A DNA stretch of 11,700 nt from Bacteroidales bacterium (GTDB lineage: Bacteria > Bacteroidota > Bacteroidia > Bacteroidales > UBA932), in NCBI GenBank assembly GCA_017472115.1, contig JAFUQW010000070.1, positions 1 through 11,700 of the forward strand, read 5' to 3'. Below the pieces are notes generated by a model. That model searched no databases. It saw only the letters and a program-made list of their open reading frames with translations, and was not told the DNA's origin. Positions 6,174 to 11,700 of this stretch are shown piece after piece (positions within the stretch are counted from its first letter, which is position 1; each line of letters begins with the position of its first letter). The position numbers were made by a program, and so were the translations under genes.

Positions 6174-6196
6174 GCAGAGACATTTGTCTGCTCTGC
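6174..6196 (-). promoter_or_regulatory. Hairpin in the leader of the peptide 2 operon
   Basis: On the minus strand, AGACA-aa-TGTCT forms a tight stem, extended by a gcag/ctgc pairing past a 3-nt bulge. It lies between the predicted transcription start (near 6200) and the peptide ATG at 6125, so it would be part of the leader. A regulatory role is only possible. Confidence 0.35.
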
Positions 6197-6205
6197 CGAT
6201 GACTA

Positions 6206-6213
6206 CAAATTTA
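6206..6213 (-). promoter_or_regulatory. Promoter -7 box for the peptide 2 / lipoprotein 2 operon
   Basis: The minus strand reads TAAATTTG (TAnnTTTG). No TTTG is found at the usual -33 distance; that region instead holds a small inverted repeat (agccc at 6218-6222, gggct at 6231-6235). This may mean activator dependence, or that the cassette is read from the regulator gene upstream. Confidence 0.45.
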
Positions 6214-6297
6214 GCAGAGCCCTGGCTTGCGGGCTTGGATTATAGTGACCTTGAATTTTAAAATTATGACTTTAACCCTATATGACGTCAAAAAGCG

Positions 6298-9018
6298 TCA
6301 TTTCTTCCTCCATGCGGACGGAGTCATGCCTGTGTTCTTACGGAACAGGGTGCTGAAATAGCCGACGTCCTCAACCCCGCATTTGAGAGCGACTTCTCCT
6401 ATCGACAGATCGGTGGTCTCCAGAAGGGTCTTTGCCTTGGATATACGGACATTGAGAATATATTCGGTAGTCTTGAGACCGGTGATAGCCTTCATCTTTC
6501 TGTTAAGCTGGACTCGCCCGATGCAAAGATCTGAAGCCAGTTCCTCACAATCAACCTTCCCGTTTGCAAAAGCCTTGTCCAAGGCCTCAGAGAAACGGTC
6601 AAGGAAAGCCTTGTCATGCAGGTTGAAGTCTAAGTCCCGAATGACTTCCGTTCCTCCTGAAGCAAAACGGCTGCGAAGCATCGACCTCTGTTCCAGAAGC
6701 ATACGCACGCGCACAGAAAGTTCGTTTTCATCATAAGGCTTTTCAAGATAAGCATCCGCTCCTGCTTCCAGTCCTTTCAGCCTGTCCTCATGCTCAGCCT
6801 TGGCGGTGACCATTATCACGGGCACATGCGAAAGGAGTTCGGACGAACGCACTTTCCGACAGAATTCAAGACCGTCCATAACAGGCATCATCACATCGGT
6901 TATGATAAGATCCGGAACTATTTCCTCTGCCTTTCTGATACCCTCGGCTCCGTCAGAAGCAAAATAAAATGAATAACAACCTTCAAGCTGACGCATCTCC
7001 CAGCGTGCTACCTCCGGCTTGTCCTCGACGATCAGGATTCTCGGAAATTCGGTATCCTGTACCTGATCCATTTCACCCGGATGCACGACGCAGGCATTCT
7101 CCGCTGCCGGCATGTCATCGCACAAGAATTCCGGACATTCCCCGACAGCCTTGTCGTGGCGGACAGGTATCAGAATGGTAAACTCCGATCCTTCTCCCTG
7201 GACACTATGCACATGAATGCTTCCATCCATAGTCTCTACAGCAAGCTTCACGACGGACATTCCCACTCCTGTACTCATATCCGATACCCCGGAATCTGCA
7301 GTGTAGAACGGCTTGAAGACATTCTCCACCTGCTGCCTGCTCATACCGATGCCGTTGTCGCATATATCCATCCTGAAGCATTCCATTCCCCGGTCTTTGA
7401 CATTCTGCATTCTGACGGTCACCACAGTCCCCCGCTTCGAATACTTGATGGCATTTGAGAGAAGATTCCTGACAATCCTAAGAATCATGTCCGGAACGAA
7501 ATCCATCTCGATTTCCGCAGATTCGCACACAATCCTGACTTCCTTTTCCTGTGCATACCGTCCGTATCTTCCGCATATTGAAGCCACGTATGCAGCCACG
7601 TCTCCCCTTCTCCAAACAGGAGCCGGAGCAATGCCGGAAGTCATTTTCGCAACTTCAAGAATCTGATTGACGAGAGTCATAAGTTCCTGAGACTGCACGA
7701 GTATATCCTTCGAATCCTCTTTCACAGCCACCTCGTCGGACGCATTTGCCCCAAGGCTGCGGGCAGCTGCCATGATCACGGTCAGCGGAGTCCTGAACTC
7801 ATGAGCCATTACGGTGAAATAATTATTCCTTGTCTGGTCCAGTTCCTTGAGCATCTTATGGTTGCGGGAACGCAGCCATAGAGCATATACGAGGACAGCT
7901 ATCCCGACTGCCGCCAGAAGCAGAATTACAAGGGCACTGAACAGAAATATCCTATTCCTATGGACTTCCTGCTGATGCATCTGCCTCAGATGTCTGAGTT
8001 CAGTACGGTTCTTTTCCTTCTCGTATTCAGAACGCAGCTCATAGATTTCCGTCTCGCTTCTTTCTTCAGCAAGACTGCCGGATGTCTCAGCAGCCTTTTC
8101 CAGCCAGCGAAGAGCCTGACGGTAGTTGCCACGAAGTTTCTCGAGTGTATATTTCTGATTATAGACATCTGCAAGATGTGCCAGAGAACCGATGCTTTCA
8201 GCCATATCCATCGCCTCGTCAAGATAGTGCTCAGCGTGATCATAACGGCCAATCTTGAGACTTACCCTTGACAGAGATGTGGATGACTGAAGAAGATGCC
8301 ATGCATCCGTACCGCCCTTAAGAAGTCCGTACGCCTTTTCGTATTCATGGAAAGCACCGGCATAATCTCCTTCATTTTCAGCAAGCCGCCCGAAATGATT
8401 TGCACACAAGCCCATTCCAAGGACATTCCCGGACTCCTCATTGAATTTCAAAGACAAGGTATAGTGATGACGGGCAGAGTCGATCCGGCCCTTTTTCTCG
8501 AACAACGCACCGATGTTTGCATGATTGATGGCCTGACCTGTGGCGCTGCCTAACCTGGATTCACCCTTGAGGGCTTCCCGGAATGATTCCATGGCGATGT
8601 CGTCGTTTCCCATCGACAGATGAACATTCCCGATTCCGTTCAACGACACCACCCTGTTCTTCAGAGACACCGTACTGGTGGAATCGCTCCATTCCTCGCA
8701 CCATGTCAGCGCGCGATAGTGCCAGGAAGCCGCATCGTCGAGCAGTCCCATGCGACGATAGACAGTTCCTATGTTGTTGAGTGCCTGAATGACTTCCAGA
8801 GTGTCACAGACTTCTTCAGCAAGCTCAAGCCCGCGCCGGTGAAGGGTCAGGGCTTCATTATAGCGTCCCGAATTACGGAGATTTCTTCCCTCGGTCCTGT
8901 AGTAAGCCACAGAATCGGAACGTACTGCAATATCGTCCGGCGCCCCCTGCCTGTAACTGCCCTTCTCACACGACAATAGCATGAAAATCCACAGGATAGG
9001 AAAGAATAGTCTTTTCAT
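6298..9018 (-). CDS. TPR-sensor hybrid histidine kinase / response regulator with AraC domain (HTCS type)
   Basis: This 906-residue one-protein two-component system comprises an N-terminal signal with a lipobox-like LLSC (Cys17), a TPR region (about 40-310) predicted to lie in the periplasm, a coiled coil (about 315-352), and a membrane segment (357-380). Then come HisKA with the H-box MAHEFRTPLT (His406), HATPase_c with N518/N522, DNGIG (554-558) and TGVGMS (583-588), a receiver (660-770; acidic pair E665/D666, phosphoacceptor D708, T738, K760), and an AraC-type DNA-binding domain (about 803-905). All catalytic residues are present. Classic Bacteroidetes HTCS proteins have beta-propeller sensors; TPR sensors form a separate, known class whose ligands are mostly unknown. 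The TPRs suggest a peptide or protein signal. The gene is divergent from the SusC-like gene and lies upstream, in the same direction, of the peptide 2 / lipoprotein 2 cassette; either could be its target. The start is the only Met ahead of the signal peptide. Confidence 0.94.
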   Translation of the reverse strand: MKRLFFPILWIFMLLSCEKGSYRQGAPDDIAVRSDSVAYYRTEGRNLRNSGRYNEALTLHRRGLELAEEVCDTLEVIQALNNIGTVYRRMGLLDDAASWHYRALTWCEEWSDSTSTVSLKNRVVSLNGIGNVHLSMGNDDIAMESFREALKGESRLGSATGQAINHANIGALFEKKGRIDSARHHYTLSLKFNEESGNVLGMGLCANHFGRLAENEGDYAGAFHEYEKAYGLLKGGTDAWHLLQSSTSLSRVSLKIGRYDHAEHYLDEAMDMAESIGSLAHLADVYNQKYTLEKLRGNYRQALRWLEKAAETSGSLAEERSETEIYELRSEYEKEKNRTELRHLRQMHQQEVHRNRIFLFSALVILLLAAVGIAVLVYALWLRSRNHKMLKELDQTRNNYFTVMAHEFRTPLTVIMAAARSLGANASDEVAVKEDSKDILVQSQELMTLVNQILEVAKMTSGIAPAPVWRRGDVAAYVASICGRYGRYAQEKEVRIVCESAEIEMDFVPDMILRIVRNLLSNAIKYSKRGTVVTVRMQNVKDRGMECFRMDICDNGIGMSRQQVENVFKPFYTADSGVSDMSTGVGMSVVKLAVETMDGSIHVHSVQGEGSEFTILIPVRHDKAVGECPEFLCDDMPAAENACVVHPGEMDQVQDTEFPRILIVEDKPEVARWEMRQLEGCYSFYFASDGAEGIRKAEEIVPDLIITDVMMPVMDGLEFCRKVRSSELLSHVPVIMVTAKAEHEDRLKGLEAGADAYLEKPYDENELSVRVRMLLEQRSMLRSRFASGGTEVIRDLDFNLHDKAFLDRFSEALDKAFANGKVDCEELASDLCIGRVQLNRKMKAITGLKTTEYILNVRISKAKTLLETTDLSIGEVALKCGVEDVGYFSTLFRKNTGMTPSAWRKK

Positions 9019-9041
9019 AGGTAACGGTTAATTATTTTTCA

Positions 9042-9049
9042 CAAAGATA
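9042..9049 (-). promoter_or_regulatory. Promoter -7 box for the hybrid regulator gene
   Basis: The minus strand reads TATCTTTG (TAnnTTTG), 23 nt before the ATG at 9018. No good -33 TTTG is seen; the upstream DNA is AT-rich. Confidence 0.5.
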
Positions 9050-9092
9050 GGCAGTTAAGTAAATTTAATTATTGAATATTGTAACATATGAC

Positions 9093-9121
9093 TTGAAAAT
9101 TGTAAACTTTATCTAAATTTG
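9093..9121 (+). promoter_or_regulatory. Promoter of the SusC-like gene
   Basis: TAAATTTG at 9114-9121 matches the -7 box, and a TTG at 9093-9095 lies 18 nt upstream. The leader would be only about 10 nt. It shares a 120-nt divergent region with the regulator promoter, a natural place for an AraC-type operator, though I see no clear direct repeat there. Confidence 0.5.
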
Positions 9122-9138
9122 CAGCCCCTTTACAGACT

Positions 9139-11451
9139 ATGAGGACTAAAGCAATAATTCTTATATTGTTCATGCTTTCAGTCTGCTGCCGGTCAGCAGA
9201 CGCGCAGGAATGGACTTCGCAAAAAGCACTTCTGAAGGCGCTGAATGAATCCCTGAAGAAACAAGTGGTGCCTATCAGGCCTCTGCCTGCCATCAGACAT
9301 CACCTTGCCGACACTTCTGGCAGAGGCAGACCACGAAGGATATATGCAGCTGCAGATGAACAGAAAATCCCCCTCCTTGACGGCGAAGGTGACGCGGAGT
9401 TCTTCCTTGACGGCATAATGCCCGGAGTGGATCTCGTGGAGGAACAAGGGCAACCGAACACAATTCCTCTGATCCGCATAGCGGGCATGATCGATATGAT
9501 GCCGCTTATCCTCATAGACGGTATGGAAGGTGATTTCGCCCGTCTCAACAAGAAAGACCTCAAGTCCATCGAAGTCCTGTCGGATCCTGCAGCCATCGCC
9601 CTGTATGGCTATAAAGGAAGGAACGGAGTCCTGCTCGTGACCACCCGTCAGGGCAGACCCGCCACTCAGAACGCCCCTTTAGCAGTCGAATATTCCGGAT
9701 CGTTCACTGTGAGTTCAAGGACGGCCACACCGGAGATCGTTTTCAGCTACGGTGACTGGCTCAAAGCGAGACAAGGTCTTTTCGGAGAGGAATTCATGAT
9801 TACCAGTTCCTTGACCTACAAGGGAAACGAGAGTCTTGCTCCTGCCGGAACGGATTGGCAGGACCTGATCTTCGACAAGGCTTTCTTCGGCACTGACCAT
9901 ATTCTCAGATTCACAGGAGGAGATGAAAGGATATCATACGATGTGTCCGGAATGTTCAGCGGTGACGGAGGCATGTTCAGCGGCAAGGAAAGATATACCC
10001 ATTCCACCATTCACGCCGGCATTGCGGCAAGTCCGTTTCGATGGTGGAAAATCACCGCAATAGCCGATTTCGCCATGCTCACGGACATGTATCCCGACGG
10101 CATGGTCAGAAGCGGATATTATTCCATGATTTCCAGATACGGATTTCCGGCCGAGCAGATTCATTCCGACGGAGCGTTCTCCCCCGCCGCCACAGGCACC
10201 GGGTATGCCGCGATAAGCGGTGAAAATGCCGGTATGCATCGTGAAAGAAGGCTGTATTCAGGAGGAAACATCCGTAATGACTTCAATATCATCGGAGACA
10301 TCCTCAAGGCCGGATTGACCGTTTCCGGATACCGGGACAGGAAAGGCCCGCCGGAATCACCTGCGGACAAGTCCCTTCTGAGGACTGATATCGAAATGAT
10401 CTACGGTCAGTCATTCGGAGGAGCACACAGAATCGACGGACGTATCGGACTGGATGTCAATCATTTTCGTTCTATCGTCAATTTCACGGACATGAGGCAG
10501 TACCTCAAGCTGGAGTATTCGTGGAAAGACAGATACGGACTGCAGTTCATCCAGAGCCACGACCGCACCGCCATATCGGATTCCGAGCCCGTAGCTCTGA
10601 ATAACGATTCTTTCGCAGGCAAGATCTCATGGAATATCGGCAACGAGAACTTCATGAAGCCGGCGCGTCATTGGCTCAGCGGGCTTCAGATGTATCTTGA
10701 GACGGGAAAGACTCTGATACAAGGTCATTCACACGATTTCCTTCCGTTCATCAGCGGCGGTCTTGAATCTGTATTCCTGGATGAGAAGCTCTCATTCGCC
10801 GGAAAGGTTTACACCCATGAATATGCGGAACCTGATGTCATAAGGACAACAGGATGGGAAATAAATGTTGCATGGCGCAACAGCCACAGGATGAGGAACG
10901 AAAACCTTATGTATTCCGTCTATGCTAACCTATGGGATGACAGGACAGTATCCGAAGGCACGGACTTCAATCCCCGTTTCCGTTTCAATGCAGGAGCAAA
11001 TCTGAAATATGCTGGCTTCAGCCTCAAGGCCGTATTTGCAGGTACAGGCAGACGATATTGGCTCCCTGACAGTGACGACAGCCTTTTCTACGGAATGTAC
11101 GGTTCCGCCCCGACCTCGGCAGGTCTGCTTCTGAAAAATCTTGAAGCCCTGAATGATATTGGAGAAGGAAACCTTGACCCAGGCGATCCTACATTCATGC
11201 AGAATGCCGCCTTCGTGCGTCTGAAGAACCTGAGACTCGAATATTCCTTCTCAGGCCAGTCTCTGTCAAAAGCCGGGATACGCAGCATCTCTGTGTTCTG
11301 CGAAGGCAAGAATCTCTTTTTCCTGTCCTCTCTGCAAAGACAAGCCCAAGGAATCGACCCAGAAATGATCTATCCCGGAACCTCCGTCGGCGCCGGTGAC
11401 AAATACCCTCTCCTTCGTACCGTCGAACTCGGCATCAAGGCTTCTTTCTGA
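9139..11451 (+). CDS. Short SusC/RagA-like TonB-linked outer membrane protein, no SusD partner
   Basis: This 770-residue protein has a type I signal peptide (cleavage expected near ADA-Q, about 22-23). Residues 88-172 match the SusC/RagA plug signature: DGIMPGVDLVEEQGQP, IRIAG, then PLILIDG (122-128), LNKKDLKSIEVLSDPAAIAL (136-155) and YGYKGRNGVLLVTTRQG (156-172). From about 180 onward it is beta-barrel-like, ending in ELGIKASF with a terminal Phe as expected of an outer membrane barrel. Usual SusC proteins are about 1000 residues. This one lacks a recognisable CarboxypepD_reg-like domain and a clear TonB box; residues 24-84 match nothing I know. No SusD gene follows: after 137 nt comes ftcD. 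It may be a specialised or reduced transporter or assembly partner. The divergent hybrid regulator suggests joint control. Family confidence is high; transport function is uncertain. Confidence 0.85.
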   Translation: MRTKAIILILFMLSVCCRSADAQEWTSQKALLKALNESLKKQVVPIRPLPAIRHHLADTSGRGRPRRIYAAADEQKIPLLDGEGDAEFFLDGIMPGVDLVEEQGQPNTIPLIRIAGMIDMMPLILIDGMEGDFARLNKKDLKSIEVLSDPAAIALYGYKGRNGVLLVTTRQGRPATQNAPLAVEYSGSFTVSSRTATPEIVFSYGDWLKARQGLFGEEFMITSSLTYKGNESLAPAGTDWQDLIFDKAFFGTDHILRFTGGDERISYDVSGMFSGDGGMFSGKERYTHSTIHAGIAASPFRWWKITAIADFAMLTDMYPDGMVRSGYYSMISRYGFPAEQIHSDGAFSPAATGTGYAAISGENAGMHRERRLYSGGNIRNDFNIIGDILKAGLTVSGYRDRKGPPESPADKSLLRTDIEMIYGQSFGGAHRIDGRIGLDVNHFRSIVNFTDMRQYLKLEYSWKDRYGLQFIQSHDRTAISDSEPVALNNDSFAGKISWNIGNENFMKPARHWLSGLQMYLETGKTLIQGHSHDFLPFISGGLESVFLDEKLSFAGKVYTHEYAEPDVIRTTGWEINVAWRNSHRMRNENLMYSVYANLWDDRTVSEGTDFNPRFRFNAGANLKYAGFSLKAVFAGTGRRYWLPDSDDSLFYGMYGSAPTSAGLLLKNLEALNDIGEGNLDPGDPTFMQNAAFVRLKNLRLEYSFSGQSLSKAGIRSISVFCEGKNLFFLSSLQRQAQGIDPEMIYPGTSVGAGDKYPLLRTVELGIKASF

Positions 11452-11517
11452 TCAGGCATCCCGAGACAGCTGTAACAAGACATCATTGTAGGAAAATCAA
11501 GAAAGTAAGGTGACAGC

Positions 11518-11548
11518 ATTGTTTGTTCGGGGAAAATCCATAACTTTA
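11518..11548 (+). promoter_or_regulatory. Promoter of ftcD
   Basis: TAACTTTA (11541-11548) is a near match to TAnnTTTG, with ATTG (11518-11521) 19 nt upstream. Transcription would start near 11555, about 34 nt before the ATG. No clear terminator for the SusC-like gene is visible in 11452-11517, so some read-through is possible. Confidence 0.45.
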
Positions 11549-11588
11549 TAGGTTGTTTGGAAAATTACATAAAACTATCATAACCTAT

Positions 11589-11700
11589 ATGGAAAGAATC
11601 ATCGAATGCGTGCCTAATTTCAGTGAGGGCCGCAACAGGGAAGTTATCGACGCCATCGTTGCGTCTATCGAGAAATCCGGTGGAGTAAAGGTTCTGGATG
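11589..11700 (+). CDS. ftcD: Glutamate formimidoyltransferase, N-terminus only
   Basis: The first 37 codons are in the window; the rest lies beyond the right edge. The start MERIIECVPNFSEGRN is the characteristic N-terminus of formiminotransferase, which moves the formimino group from N-formimino-glutamate to tetrahydrofolate in histidine breakdown (cytoplasmic). The VPNFSEGR segment is the family hallmark. It lies 137 nt after the SusC-like gene with its own likely promoter, and appears to be metabolic rather than part of the surface-protein block. Whether a cyclodeaminase domain is fused cannot be seen. Confidence 0.93.
   Translation, partial: MERIIECVPNFSEGRNREVIDAIVASIEKSGGVKVLD

Noticed and set aside
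6237..6249. TATAAT on the minus strand upstream of peptide 2 as a sigma70 -10 box
   Set aside because: Bacteroidetes primary promoters use TAnnTTTG, and the TAAATTTG box at 6206-6213 is a better fit in this lineage.
6254..6265. 12-nt palindrome aattttaaaatt between the regulator gene and peptide 2
   Set aside because: An AT-only palindrome in AT-rich intergenic DNA is easily due to chance, and nothing ties it to a known operator.
9069..9293. 74-codon minus-strand ORF overlapping the SusC-like start
   Set aside because: It overlaps the signal peptide coding region of the SusC-like gene on the opposite strand and covers the divergent promoters; composition is that of a shadow frame.
1..11700. 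CRISPR arrays, tRNA or rRNA genes, insertion sequences
   Set aside because: I saw no regularly spaced direct repeats, no tRNA cloverleaf or rRNA segment, and no transposase or integrase coding sequence on either strand.

Overview
The window looks like a Bacteroidales chromosome, probably from a gut or host-associated species. The evidence is a hybrid two-component regulator with a C-terminal AraC domain, a SusC/RagA-type outer membrane protein, fimbrillin-like lipoproteins, a Fibrobacter-paralogous (FISUMP) domain protein, and several promoter boxes of the Bacteroidetes form TAnnTTTG. I cannot name a genus from the sequence.

Layout, left to right. (1) The 3' part of pnp (polynucleotide phosphorylase), cut by the left edge, with an Arg/Asp/Gly-rich tail and a strong terminator. 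(2) A 0.5 kb intergenic stretch with no credible gene but many inverted repeats: a decayed second copy of the terminator, a nested palindromic element, and two copies of a 36-nt palindrome. (3) On the minus strand, a 44-codon ORF followed 24 nt later by a fimbrillin-like lipoprotein gene. (4) A 110-nt inverted-repeat element between divergent promoters. (5) On the plus strand, a secreted FISUMP-domain protein. (6) On the minus strand, a second cassette of the same design: a 41-codon ORF, then a second lipoprotein gene, ending in an intrinsic terminator. (7) On the minus strand, a 906-residue TPR / histidine kinase / receiver / AraC regulator. (8) Divergent from it, a short (770-residue) SusC-like outer membrane protein with no SusD next to it. 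(9) The first 37 codons of ftcD (glutamate formimidoyltransferase), cut by the right edge.

The main observation is the pair of very short ORFs (3594-3728 and 6000-6125, both minus). They are clearly related in protein sequence: Y6, P9, E13, I14, E19, A21-V22-L23 and S26 occupy identical positions, and both end in Gly-Trp-stop. Each lies directly upstream of a secreted lipoprotein gene that has a good Shine-Dalgarno sequence, while the short ORFs have none. This is a repeated two-gene unit: short peptide plus surface-type lipoprotein. The neighbouring hybrid regulator and SusC-like protein could be the control and outer membrane parts of the same locus, but that link rests on position only. 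pnp and ftcD appear to be housekeeping genes bordering this accessory block.
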